64,000 bases of DNA from Viridibacterium sediminicola (GCF_039631295.1 NZ_JBDIVE010000001.1:620001-684000); one strand, 5' to 3'. Positions 42,837 to 51,282 are shown, counted from the stretch's first letter. Numbers and translations are program-made. The notes: generated by a model not told the origin, from the sequence alone.

Positions 42837-43156
42837 TGCACAACCTCGCTTTCCAGAACATCTACCAGATCGAATTCAGTCGCCAGGCCCGCCAGACTCA
42901 GCGCCTCACGGCTGGCGTCGCCATGCGCCACCACCTGCCAGCGGGCGCCTGCCGCCAGCACCTCACGGCGGACGAACATCAGCAGTTGCAGGCCGGCGCC
43001 GTCGATCTCGTCGACCTCGGCCAGATCGACCTGCACCTCGCGCACATCGCGGAGGCCATCGAGCAGCTGCGGCTTGTAGTCGATGACCTGATAGATCGTC
43101 AGCGCGCCATCGAAACAGACGCGCAGGCCGGACTCCATTGGCTGGACACTGAGCAT
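42833..43156 (-). CDS. STAS domain protein
   Basis: 107 residues forming a single STAS domain, as in anti-sigma-factor antagonists: LRVCFDGALTIYQVIDYKPQ and VQVDLAEVDEIDGAGLQLLM. The residue usually phosphorylated (Ser/Thr in DSSG) is Ala in DGAG, so classical phospho-switching is unlikely. Small STAS proteins recur between cheY and cheA in this type of operon, where their role is poorly known; a scaffold or array-assembly part is possible. The gene overlaps the cheA start by 4 bp. The ATG of MLSVQPMESG starts the fold, and upstream codons are arginine-rich and non-family. Confidence 0.85.
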   Translation of the reverse strand: MLSVQPMESGLRVCFDGALTIYQVIDYKPQLLDGLRDVREVQVDLAEVDEIDGAGLQLLMFVRREVLAAGARWQVVAHGDASREALSLAGLATEFDLVDVLESEVVQ

Positions 43157-43169
43157 GGTGGCCTCGCTT

Positions 43170-43538
43170 TCAAGGCAGACAAAGCTTGGCAACAGCTGCC
43201 AGCATCTGCGGCGGCTGAAATGGCTTGAGCACCCAGGCTTTGACGCCCGCTTCCTGACCTGCCTTGACGATGTTTTCGTCATGCTCTGTGGTAAGGATGA
43301 TGATTGGCGTATACCTGTAGAGGGGCATTTTCTTGACTTCCTTCACGAAGCCAATGCCATCCAGATTAGGCATATTGAGGTCGCAGATCATCAGATTGAC
43401 TTTCTGCCCCTTGAGCTTGTCGAGGGCGTCGCGGCCATCGGCGGCTTCCTGAATTTCATAGCCTGCGCCGCGTAGCGAGATGGCAACCACCTGCCGCAGG
43501 CTGGCGGAGTCGTCGATGATCATGATGTTCTTTGCCAT
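43170..43538 (-). CDS. cheY: Chemotaxis response regulator CheY
   Basis: 122 residues, a single receiver domain. The acidic pair is Asp9-Asp10 in IIDDSAS, the phospho-acceptor is Asp53 in MICDLNMPNLDG, Thr is in IILTTEHDE and Lys in AWVLKPFQPP. There is no output domain. It is the first gene of the minus-strand operon and probably carries the signal to the flagellar motor or another target. No flagellar genes lie in the window, so the output is undefined. Confidence 0.94.
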   Translation of the reverse strand: MAKNIMIIDDSASLRQVVAISLRGAGYEIQEAADGRDALDKLKGQKVNLMICDLNMPNLDGIGFVKEVKKMPLYRYTPIIILTTEHDENIVKAGQEAGVKAWVLKPFQPPQMLAAVAKLCLP

Positions 43539-43791
43539 GGCATTCCTTCATGCAGACTGCTGCGCCACAAAGACATCACAGGTCTGCATCAACGCGTGTT
43601 GTTCTCATGGACAACCTGGATCAGCCGGGTGTTTCAGACATTACGACGACAAGCGAATTTCATAAAGCAAATAAGATCCAATAGACATATTTACTTGACC
43701 ATCGTCAACGCAAAGTCGCTTGATTTTGGTCTCCAACCCACTTCGTCGCTCATTTATTTCATCAAAAAAAATCAATGTCATTATGTTTATC

Positions 43792-43833
43792 GGCATTCCG
43801 TTTGGTTTTTATATGTACCAAAAGGGCATTCCG
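43792..43833. repeat. Direct repeat GGCATTCCG, 33-bp period
   Basis: Two identical 9-bp copies are spaced about three helical turns apart, upstream of the promoter at 43867. The second copy is part of the palindrome ATTCCGAAGGAAT. A second regulator's binding site is possible. Confidence 0.45.
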
Positions 43834-43866
43834 AAGGAATAACCACTAGGGGTTTGCGCGTAGGGC

Positions 43867-43895
43867 TTGCTCTTTTCAATCGTTTGTTTTAGCAT
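43867..43895 (+). promoter_or_regulatory. Candidate sigma-70 promoter of the secreted protein gene
   Basis: TTGCTC at 43867-43872 and TAGCAT at 43890-43895 are spaced by exactly 17 bp. The operator at 43900-43913 would cover the transcription start. Confidence 0.55.
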
Positions 43896-43899
43896 TCGA

Positions 43900-43913
43900 G
43901 TTAAACGTTTAAC
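43900..43913. promoter_or_regulatory. LacI-family operator, site 2 (perfect palindrome)
   Basis: GTTAAACGTTTAAC is a perfect 14-bp palindrome with central CG, the shape of LacI/GalR operators. It overlaps the predicted start of transcription. It matches site 1 at 33782-33795 except for one base. Confidence 0.7.
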
Positions 43914-44007
43914 AACAAAACACCATGCAACGCCTTCGTCTTGCCTGCCGCAAACGTCATATCACGCGACTGCCCGAGCCGGACTCGGCCATGAAAAGGA
44001 GGCTCTC

Positions 44008-45873
44008 ATGCGCATCCACCTACTTTGCTTCGGACTCTGCATGGCCATGAGCTACGCCCTCCCCGCTGCAGCGCACGACCAGGCAGACATACCCCGGTCT
44101 GAGTCTCTGGACCACATCGTCAGCACGGCCCTGCTGCCACAGCTGGATCACTTCTTCGCCCAGCTGCTGCAGGACCAGAAAGCGCTGCAGATCGATGGCA
44201 CGGCCGCCTTCAACGGGAAGGACAAATTCCTGCCCGGCAAGATTGCCATCGGCATGAGTTATCTGCTGCTCAACACGCCGCGCAATGATCCGCACTTCGC
44301 GTCGTATCTGGCGGGCTACCGGCAGATTGCCGACATGACGGTGGATGAGGACAACGAGAGCTGGGGCATCTATTACTACCTCTCCGCGCTCAACAAGCTG
44401 CGCGAAGCCGGTTTGCTCGAACAAGCGCTCAGCCCGGCGACACTTGCCCGCCTGCGTGAAAAGCTCGACTGGCGCGGCTTCGTCAAACAGCCGGAATTCA
44501 CGCTGATCAAGCTGCCGACCAATTACTACGGCGTCGCCTTCAGCATCGCGCGCCTGCGTTACCTGCTCGGTTGGGAAGACGCCAGCGCCAGCGAGGTGCT
44601 GCTCGAACGCATGGTCAAGCATTACCAGACCTATTCCGGCCAATTCGGCTTCTCGGACGAAACCGATGGCGACGGCCGCTTCGACCGCTACAGCATCCTG
44701 CTGATCGGCGAGATCTGCCAGCGCTTCATTGAGACCGGCTTGCCGGTGACACCCCAGCTGAAAACCTGGCTGCGCCACGCGGTCGACGTGATCCTGGTGC
44801 GCCTCAACCCGCGCGGCGACGGTTTCGAATTCGGCCGCTCAATTGGCGCTTACGGCGACACAGCCTTTCTGGAAGTGCTCTCAGCCGCCGCCAAGCTGGA
44901 TGTATTAACGCCCACCGAACGCGACATGGCCTATGCCTTTGCCATTCGCGCCAGCAACAAGTACGCGCAGTTCTGGTTCGACCGTGCCACGCACTCGGTC
45001 AATCTCTGGGACAAGGGCCGCCGCACCGACGCCTACCGCGCCAAACATCGCATCCTCGGCGAAAACCTCAGCCTGCTGCATCAGCACATCTACACCAATA
45101 ATCTGTGGAACCAGCTTGGCTATCGCGGCCAAAGCGCCTCAGCGCAGTTCGCGGCCTGGCTGACCCAGCTGCCGCGCTATACGCTGACCTGGTTCGCGCG
45201 TGGTGAGTACGACCGCGCCTTGCTCACGGTGCGCGACGGCCAGCGCGTGATCAGCCTGCCTCTTGTGAATGGCGGGGCGACGCAGCACATGAACACTCCG
45301 TATTTCCCGATCCCGTTTTCCAATGATCTGATCCAGGGCGCGGCCGATGCCGGCTTTCCGCAGCTGACGCCGCGCTTTACGCTTGCCGATGGCAGCCAGC
45401 TGATCGGCAGCGCCTTCACGCGCCATGTGCTGACCACGCAAGAGGGCAACGCGCTGCGCCTGCAATACCGCCAGGACGCGCTCAACCGCCTGGGCGAACG
45501 CGAGCCGCAGGCCGATCCACGCCTGCGCATGGAGAGCGAGTATCGTTTCGCGCCCGGCGTGATCAGCCGCATCGACACCTACACGCCGACGACCGAGCTG
45601 CAAAACCTGCGTATCGATATGGAATTTGCCGGCTTCGCCGAGCGCGCCATCGCCACCGAGAACGGCTTCCGTTTCGAGGGTGGTGAAGCGATCAGCTTCG
45701 AGGTCGAAGGCTTCACCCAGTGCAGCGCTGACAGCGTGGCCGACAATGCGCTCTACCGCGCGCCGATGGGGCAGATGAAAACGCGCATCCGCTGCAAACT
45801 CGATGTACTGGCGCTGGCGGCGCCGCTCAGCTTGCGCTGGACTCTCCGCTACGCGCCGCGCGAAGCCGACTGA
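44008..45873 (+). CDS. Secreted protein of unknown function, possibly polysaccharide-active
   Basis: I do not recognise this 621-residue protein. The ATG of MRIHLLCFGLCMAM follows a strong AAAGGAGG and starts a signal peptide ending near AAAHDQ. Residues about 25-400 look mostly helical, with repeated aromatic segments (SWGIYYYLSALNKLREAGLL, TNYYGVAFSIARLRYLLGW, FGRSIGAYGDTAFLEVLSAA). From about 430 on it looks mainly beta-stranded. A helical toroid followed by a beta-sandwich is the layout of several polysaccharide lyase families, so a lyase or similar enzyme is a guess only. The LacI-type operator in its promoter supports a carbohydrate link. Confidence 0.6.
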   Translation: MRIHLLCFGLCMAMSYALPAAAHDQADIPRSESLDHIVSTALLPQLDHFFAQLLQDQKALQIDGTAAFNGKDKFLPGKIAIGMSYLLLNTPRNDPHFASYLAGYRQIADMTVDEDNESWGIYYYLSALNKLREAGLLEQALSPATLARLREKLDWRGFVKQPEFTLIKLPTNYYGVAFSIARLRYLLGWEDASASEVLLERMVKHYQTYSGQFGFSDETDGDGRFDRYSILLIGEICQRFIETGLPVTPQLKTWLRHAVDVILVRLNPRGDGFEFGRSIGAYGDTAFLEVLSAAAKLDVLTPTERDMAYAFAIRASNKYAQFWFDRATHSVNLWDKGRRTDAYRAKHRILGENLSLLHQHIYTNNLWNQLGYRGQSASAQFAAWLTQLPRYTLTWFARGEYDRALLTVRDGQRVISLPLVNGGATQHMNTPYFPIPFSNDLIQGAADAGFPQLTPRFTLADGSQLIGSAFTRHVLTTQEGNALRLQYRQDALNRLGEREPQADPRLRMESEYRFAPGVISRIDTYTPTTELQNLRIDMEFAGFAERAIATENGFRFEGGEAISFEVEGFTQCSADSVADNALYRAPMGQMKTRIRCKLDVLALAAPLSLRWTLRYAPREAD

Positions 45874-45897
45874 GGGCTGCGGCGGCTGGCCCGGGAC

Positions 45898-46278
45898 TTA
45901 CCAGGACAACACCTTCCACTGCGCATTGCGGGGCAGATTGCCACGCGCATCGCTGCGATTGAAGACACCGTCACCGGTTTCGTCGATCAGCGTGTAAGGC
46001 AGGCCGATGGCGGGATAGACATGGATCATGTACAGGCGACCCTTGAGGCGGAATTCGCGGATGCGCTCTTCGCCCTGGTTGCGTTCACTGACTTCCGACC
46101 CCGGCTTGGCCGCTGGCAGCTGCGCGGCGGACGTCGCCGGCGCCGTCGCCTGCGGCAGCGAGGCGGCATTGCGCGGCTCTTCGATGGGCTCCAGCTTGGG
46201 CGGCGGCGGGACCTCAGTCGCGCCCAGCCGGGCGCCGAACAGGCCCAGAACCACCAGCAGTGCGATGCGATGCTTCAT
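45898..46278 (-). CDS. DUF2782 domain protein
   Basis: 126 residues. A signal peptide (about 1-20, ending near RLGATEV) is followed by a Pro/Ala-rich linker and then the DUF2782 core: GEERIREFRLKGRLYMIHVY and YTLIDETGDGVFNRSD. Family members are small exported proteins, as far as I recall from betaproteobacteria, and their role is unknown. It begins 15 bp after rdgB on the same strand and is likely cotranscribed. It ends 24 bp from the end of the convergent secreted-protein gene. Confidence 0.82.
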   Translation of the reverse strand: MKHRIALLVVLGLFGARLGATEVPPPPKLEPIEEPRNAASLPQATAPATSAAQLPAAKPGSEVSERNQGEERIREFRLKGRLYMIHVYPAIGLPYTLIDETGDGVFNRSDARGNLPRNAQWKVLSW

Positions 46279-46293
46279 CTCAGACTCCTCGAT

Positions 46294-46881
46294 TCAGATG
46301 CGGGCCAGGCGGTCGAGCAAGCGGGCGCAGGCCAGACCGCGATGGCTGATCGCATTCTTGCGCTCGGCCGACAACTCCGCTGCCGTCAGGCCGAACTCCG
46401 GCAACAGGAAGTACGGGTCATAACCAAAGCCGCCTTCTCCACGCGGCGTATCGATGATTTCGCCATGCCATTCGCCTTCGGCAATCAGCGGCTGCGGATC
46501 ATTGGCCGCACGCACGAAAACCAGCACACAGACATAATGCGCGCCTTTGTCGGCATGCGCGGCAAGTTTCTCGATCAGCAGCGCGTTATTGCGCGCGTCT
46601 GACTTGGGCTCGCCGGCAAACCGCGCCGAGTACACACCCGGCGCGCCGCCCAGCGCGTGCACGCAGACGCCCGAATCATCGGCCAGCGCCGGCAAGCCGG
46701 TACTCAGCGAAGCGTGCCGCGCCTTGGCCAGCGCGTTCTCGACAAAAGTCTCATGCGGCTCCTCCGCTTCCGTCACGCCCAGGGCGCTCTGCGGAATCAC
46801 TTCCCAGCCCAGCGGCGCCAGCAGGGCCGAAAACTCGCGCAGTTTGCCGGCATTGTTGGACGCCATGACCAGTTTCTTCAT
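46294..46881 (-). CDS. rdgB: Non-canonical purine NTP pyrophosphatase RdgB/HAM1
   Basis: 195 residues, full length. It hydrolyses dITP, ITP and XTP to keep deaminated purines out of DNA and RNA. Motifs are MASNNAGKLREFSALL at the N terminus, ALADDSGVCVHALGGAPGVY with the metal-binding acidic residues, GEGGFGYDPYFLLPE and AISHRGLAC at the end. The ATG of MKKLVMASN is preferred; a start three codons upstream is possible. It lies in the aldo/keto reductase-rdgB-DUF2782 run. Confidence 0.95.
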   Translation of the reverse strand: MKKLVMASNNAGKLREFSALLAPLGWEVIPQSALGVTEAEEPHETFVENALAKARHASLSTGLPALADDSGVCVHALGGAPGVYSARFAGEPKSDARNNALLIEKLAAHADKGAHYVCVLVFVRAANDPQPLIAEGEWHGEIIDTPRGEGGFGYDPYFLLPEFGLTAAELSAERKNAISHRGLACARLLDRLARI

Positions 46882-46920
46882 CTCTCTCATTCTCCAGCGA
46901 TTCCCTTCAAAACACAGTGT

Positions 46921-47898
46921 TCAGAGCGCGTCGATGGCGCCGGCGCAGGCCGCATCCATGCGCGCCGCCAGCGCGTCGTCAAGCTTGGGCAGCACGTCCA
47001 GCGCCTTCATGTTCTCCACCACCTGCGCTGCACGCGAGGCACCGGTGATCACCGTCGACACATGCGGATTGCGCAGGCACCAGGCGATCGCCAGTTGGCT
47101 CAGCGTGCAGCCAAGCTCGTCGGCAATCGGCTTGAGCGCGCGTACCGCCGCCGTGCGCTTTTCGTCGAGCAGGCGTTCGTGCAGCCACTCGTAACCCTTG
47201 AGCGCGCCGCGTGAATCCTTGGGAATGCCCGCGAGGTACTTGCCGGTCAGCGCGCCAGACGCCAGCGGACTCCACACCGTCAGCCCCAATCCGATGTCGG
47301 CATACAGGGTGGCGAACTCCTGCTCGACCCGCTGGCGTACGAAGAGGTTGTATTGCGGCTGCTCCATCACCGGCTTGTGCAGGTGGTGACGCTCGGCAAT
47401 GTCCCAGGCGGTGCGGATCTGCCCGGCGCTCCATTCCGAGGTGCCCCAGTACAGCGCCTTGCCGCGGTTGATGATGTCGTGCATCGCCCACACCGTCTCC
47501 TCGATCGGCGTGTTCGGGTCCGGGCGGTGGCAGAAGATGAGGTCCAGATAGTCCAGCCCGAAGCGCTTGAGGGAGTTATCCACGGCGCTGAGCAGGTATT
47601 TACGGTTGAGCGTGTGGCGCACATTGGGGTCGTCCGACAGGCCCCAGAAAAACTTGCTCGACACCACGTAGTGCTCACGGGTCCAGCGCAGATCGCGCAA
47701 GGCCTGGCCCATCAGGCGTTCGGACTCGCCAGCGGCGTAGCCCTCGGCATTGTCGAAGAAATTCACCCCGGCATCGCGTGCGGCCGCCATGCACTCGCGT
47801 GCCTGCTTGCCATCGAGCTGGTTGGAGTAGGTGACCCACGATCCGAATGAAAGTGCGCTGACCTTGAGGCCGGAACGGCCCAGACGACGATATTCCAT
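46921..47898 (-). CDS. Aldo/keto reductase (potassium-channel beta-subunit-like)
   Basis: 325 residues. The TIM-barrel reductase residues are visible: Asp and Tyr in FFDNAEGYAAGESE, Lys in VVSSKFFWG and His in LIFCHRPDPN. NADPH-binding elements STVITGASRAAQVVENMKAL are near the end. MEYRRLGRSGLKVSALSFGS resembles the Kv-beta/YghZ subgroup, whose members reduce small aldehydes such as methylglyoxal or glyceraldehyde-3-phosphate. I chose the ATG at 47898, which starts the family domain. It diverges from exonuclease I with a 130-bp promoter gap. Confidence 0.9.
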   Translation of the reverse strand: MEYRRLGRSGLKVSALSFGSWVTYSNQLDGKQARECMAAARDAGVNFFDNAEGYAAGESERLMGQALRDLRWTREHYVVSSKFFWGLSDDPNVRHTLNRKYLLSAVDNSLKRFGLDYLDLIFCHRPDPNTPIEETVWAMHDIINRGKALYWGTSEWSAGQIRTAWDIAERHHLHKPVMEQPQYNLFVRQRVEQEFATLYADIGLGLTVWSPLASGALTGKYLAGIPKDSRGALKGYEWLHERLLDEKRTAAVRALKPIADELGCTLSQLAIAWCLRNPHVSTVITGASRAAQVVENMKALDVLPKLDDALAARMDAACAGAIDAL

Positions 47899-48028
47899 AG
47901 TGCGTGCTCCTGCGCTGATCCAATGCTGTCCTGCCGACAGGGGTTTGCAGTGTACTCCGGGCAGCGCCTGCGTGTCGGCGGCGGCTGGCGGGTAAAATGC
48001 CCGCTCACCCTCCAATGGCGGCACGCGC

Positions 48029-49459
48029 ATGGCTGATCTCTCCTTCTACTGGCACGACTACGAAACCTTCGGCATCAACCCGCGCCGCGACCGCCCGGCG
48101 CAGTTCGCCGGCATCCGCACCGATGCCGAGCTCAACGAGATCGGCGCACCGCTGATGCAGTATTGCCAGCCTGCACCGGACTACCTGCCCGATCCGGAAT
48201 CCTGCCTGCTCACCGGCATCTTGCCGCAGCTCTGTCTGGAAAAGGGCGCGCCCGAGCACGCCTTCGCCGCGCGTATCGAGCAGGAGCTGGCCACGCCGGG
48301 CACCGTCGGCCTCGGCTACAACACCTTGCGCTTCGATGATGAAGTCACGCGCTTCATGTTCTGGCGCAACCTCATCGACCCCTACGCACGCGAGTGGCAG
48401 AACGACTGCGGCCGCTGGGACCTGCTCGACGTGGTGCGCACCACCTGGGCGCTGCGTCCGGAAGGTATCGAATGGCCGCGTCACGAAGACGGCCGCCCCT
48501 CGTTCAAGCTCGAACACCTCACCGCCGCCAACGGCCTCGCCCACGAAGCAGCGCACGACGCGCTCTCCGACGTGCGTGCCACCATCGCGCTAGCGCGCCT
48601 GATCAAGTCGAAGCAGCCACGGCTCTGGGATTTCTGCCTCAAGCTGCGCAAGAAGGACGCCGTACTCGCCGAGATCGACCTCGCCAATCCCAAGCCTTTC
48701 GTGCACATCTCCGGCATGTTCAGCGTCGAGCGTGGCTGCATCGCCATCGTCTGGCCGCTGGCCGTACACCCGAGCAACAAGAACGAGATCATCGTCTGGG
48801 ATCTGGCCCATGATCCCAGCGAACTGTTCGCGCTCGATGCTGACAGCATCCGCACGCGCATGTTCAGCAAGGCTGATGACCTGCCTGAAGGCGTGGCGCG
48901 ATTGCCGATCAAGACCATCCACATCAACAAGTCGCCGATTGTCATCGGCAATCTCAAAACGCTGACGCCGGAAGTCATTGCGCGCTGGCAGCTCGACCTG
49001 CCGCTGGCCTTGCAGCATGCTGCCCTCGCCAAGGCAGGGCCTGATCTGGGCAAGCGCTGGGCCGAGGTGTTTGCGCGCGAGCACGAAGCGAATGATGTCG
49101 ATGAGGACCTCTACAACGGCTTTGTCGGCAATGCCGACCGCCGCATCCTCAACCGCCTGCGCACACTCAGCGGCGAGCAGCTCGCCGGCGAACGCGTCAG
49201 CTTTGAAGACGAACGCCTCGAAGAAATCCTCTTCCGCTACCGCGCCCGCAACTTCCCCGACTCGCTGTCCGACACCGAGCAGTCACGCTGGCTCAACCAC
49301 TGCGCGCAAAACCTCCATGCCGGCGCCGGCAAGGCACGCAGCCTCAGCGCCTTCTTTGAGCGCATCGATGAACTCAGCGAGACGGCCGACGAACGCGGCG
49401 AGGAAATTCTGGGCGCACTCTACGACTATGCGGAAGGGATTGCACCGCCCTTGAAATAG
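48029..49459 (+). CDS. sbcB: Exodeoxyribonuclease I
   Basis: 476 residues, matching E. coli ExoI. It degrades single-stranded DNA 3' to 5' and works in recombination and mismatch repair. The DEDDh catalytic residues are in FYWHDYETFGINPRRDRPAQ, the second Asp in NTLRFDDEVTRFMFW, and the His/Asp in HEAAHDALSDVRATIALARL. The SH3-like and C-terminal helical domains follow, with ISGMFSVERGC and RYRARNFPDSLS. It is a single-gene unit. Confidence 0.95.
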   Translation: MADLSFYWHDYETFGINPRRDRPAQFAGIRTDAELNEIGAPLMQYCQPAPDYLPDPESCLLTGILPQLCLEKGAPEHAFAARIEQELATPGTVGLGYNTLRFDDEVTRFMFWRNLIDPYAREWQNDCGRWDLLDVVRTTWALRPEGIEWPRHEDGRPSFKLEHLTAANGLAHEAAHDALSDVRATIALARLIKSKQPRLWDFCLKLRKKDAVLAEIDLANPKPFVHISGMFSVERGCIAIVWPLAVHPSNKNEIIVWDLAHDPSELFALDADSIRTRMFSKADDLPEGVARLPIKTIHINKSPIVIGNLKTLTPEVIARWQLDLPLALQHAALAKAGPDLGKRWAEVFAREHEANDVDEDLYNGFVGNADRRILNRLRTLSGEQLAGERVSFEDERLEEILFRYRARNFPDSLSDTEQSRWLNHCAQNLHAGAGKARSLSAFFERIDELSETADERGEEILGALYDYAEGIAPPLK

Positions 49460-49487
49460 GCGGCCTTGCGCTCACTGCCGCGCGGCT

Positions 49488-50252
49488 TCAGCACAAGCTG
49501 AAGTCGACCTCGGGCAAGCACTCGAAGCCCGGCTTGGCGAAGAAATAGCCCTGCATCAGCTCGACCCCGATGTCGCGCAGGAATTGCATCTCCTCGCGGC
49601 GCTCGATGCCCTCGGCGAGCGGTTGCACGCCGAGCTCGCGAAACATGTTGATGCAGTGGCGGACAATCGCCTGACGCACCGGGTCGGTATCGATATTGCG
49701 GATCAGCTCCATATCCAGCTTGATGATGTCGGTCTGGAAATCGGCCAACAGGTTCAGCCCCGAATAGCCTGAACCGAAATCGTCAATCGCCGTCTTGAAG
49801 CCAGTACTTTTATAGTATTCAACGATCTGCTTGATGTGCTGATTGTCCTCGCACTGCTCGACCTCGGTGAATTCGAACATGATCTGGCGGATCGGGAAAT
49901 CATGTTTCCGGGCAGCCTCCAAGGTCGTGCGGATGCAACGCTCGGGCCTGTAAACCGCATTGGGCAGAAAGTTGATGCTGAGCATGGTTTTGACGCCAAG
50001 CCGCGCTGCCAGCGCAATCGCCTTGGTACGACAGAGCTGGTCAAACGCATAGCGATTCTGCTCATTGACGCGGGCGATCACCGAATACGCCGACTCATTG
50101 TTGAGCCCGCGCACCAGCGCCTCATAGCCAAAGATCGTGCGCGCAGCACAGTTCACAATGGGCTGGAAAGCCATCGTGAAATCGAACCCCAGCTCAATGC
50201 GTTCAATGCATTGTCCGCAGGGTAGATTGTCGTGCTCGGGCGGCTTGGCCAT
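49488..50252 (-). CDS. EAL domain cyclic-di-GMP phosphodiesterase
   Basis: 254 residues, essentially a stand-alone EAL domain after a 20-residue lead with a CGQC pair. Catalytic residues look complete: EALVRG, LSINFLPN, MFEFTEVEQ, AIDDFGSGYSGLNLL, IIKLDMELI, LAEGIERREE and QGYFFAKPG. It should hydrolyse c-di-GMP to pGpG. No GGDEF or sensor domain is present. It starts 40 bp after the short chemoreceptor gene on the same strand, so receptor signalling and c-di-GMP turnover may be linked. I chose the ATG of MAKPPEHDNL. Codons upstream overlap the receptor end. Confidence 0.9.
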   Translation of the reverse strand: MAKPPEHDNLPCGQCIERIELGFDFTMAFQPIVNCAARTIFGYEALVRGLNNESAYSVIARVNEQNRYAFDQLCRTKAIALAARLGVKTMLSINFLPNAVYRPERCIRTTLEAARKHDFPIRQIMFEFTEVEQCEDNQHIKQIVEYYKSTGFKTAIDDFGSGYSGLNLLADFQTDIIKLDMELIRNIDTDPVRQAIVRHCINMFRELGVQPLAEGIERREEMQFLRDIGVELMQGYFFAKPGFECLPEVDFSLC

Positions 50253-50292
50253 GTTGAATCCCTCACTGATCAGACTGCCAAGGGCAGCGGGT

Positions 50293-51282
50293 TCAAAGCG
50301 CCGCCAAAGCTGCCTCGATCTTCTCGCACAGATGTTTTTGCGTTTCCATCTGCTCGCGCGCCTTGCGCACCACCTCGGCACGCACCGGCTGGGCTGCCTT
50401 GATGTCTTCCATCACCTGCGTGGCGCTGCGGATCATCGCGGCGCCCTGGCGCGTGCTTTCGTCGGCGGCGGCCACGCTGCCGGAGGCATCCTTGGCGGTA
50501 CTTTGCAGACGTGAGGCAATCTGCCCGATCTCGGTGCTCGACACCGCCGCACGCTCGGCCAGCTTGCGCACTTCGTCCGCCACCACCGCAAAACCACGAC
50601 CGGATTCGCCCGCACGCGCCGCCTCGATGGCCGCATTGAGGGCCAGCAGATTGGTCTGGCTGGCAATCTCCTGAATGCTCACCACGATCTTGCCGATCCG
50701 CTCGGACTCCTTGCTGAGATCGGCAAACACACCATTGATCTGCTGGGTGTACTGAGTCAGCTCTTCGACCGCGCTGGCCGCGCCCTGCACGGCCGTCTCG
50801 GTCTCCGTCACCTTGCCGGCGGACTGCGCCGCCAGGCGGCCGGCTTCCGCCGTGTGTTCCAGAATGGCGTCCAGCGATTCGTGCAGCGCGCGCGCAATCG
50901 AACGCACCGGCTCCAGCGACGGCCCGGCCGGCGCCTGCAGCTGCGCCTGGGCGCTGCTGCGTGCTTGGCGCGCCTCAGCCTGCGCCGCCTGCAGTTCCGA
51001 CTCCAGACTGCGAATGCGCGTCAGCACCGCATCCAGGGTTTGCGGCAGATCCGCAGCCACGCGCACGCCTGCACCCTGCAAGCGCTGCAGCAGCGCCGCC
51101 TGATCCTCGCCACGCCCAGCAGACTGGCCGCCCAGCACGACCAACGCGACCGCGCCGAGACAAACCACCGCACAGGCCAGCCAGCCAACCGTGGCGCTGC
51201 CCAGCAGTGCAGCCGCCAACACCAGCGCGCACTGCGCGACAGCGATCAGGATGCGTGGCAGAAAACTGGACTGATCTTGCAT
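50293..51282 (-). CDS. Short methyl-accepting chemotaxis protein
   Basis: 329 residues, about half the usual length. Two adjacent membrane helices near the N terminus (about 10-53) leave almost no periplasmic part and no HAMP. A coiled-coil linker with many Gln/Ala residues follows (about 65-130). The signalling domain (about 135-300) has the tip IASQTNLLALNAAIEAARAG and GFAVVADEVRKLAERA. It is likely to sense a membrane or cytoplasmic state, or to act as a helper receptor. The C-terminal tail contains MEDIKAAQPVRAEVVRKARE and no CheR tether. Confidence 0.88.
   Translation of the reverse strand: MQDQSSFLPRILIAVAQCALVLAAALLGSATVGWLACAVVCLGAVALVVLGGQSAGRGEDQAALLQRLQGAGVRVAADLPQTLDAVLTRIRSLESELQAAQAEARQARSSAQAQLQAPAGPSLEPVRSIARALHESLDAILEHTAEAGRLAAQSAGKVTETETAVQGAASAVEELTQYTQQINGVFADLSKESERIGKIVVSIQEIASQTNLLALNAAIEAARAGESGRGFAVVADEVRKLAERAAVSSTEIGQIASRLQSTAKDASGSVAAADESTRQGAAMIRSATQVMEDIKAAQPVRAEVVRKAREQMETQKHLCEKIEAALAAL

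Larger units (their letters stand above)
43539..44007. other. 469-bp gap between cheY and the secreted protein gene, partly AT-rich
   Basis: The stretch 43640-43830 is noticeably AT-rich against the GC-rich genome. I see no convincing gene. It contains a spaced direct repeat GGCATTCCG (43792-43800 and 43825-43833), the short palindrome ATTCC-GAA-GGAAT (43829-43841), a promoter and a perfect LacI-type operator. Confidence 0.65.

Noticed and set aside
43596..43892. A 98-codon frame in the AT-rich gap upstream of the secreted protein gene
   Set aside because: It has unusual codon use for this genome and no clear ribosome-binding site, and it overlaps the promoter and repeat signals.
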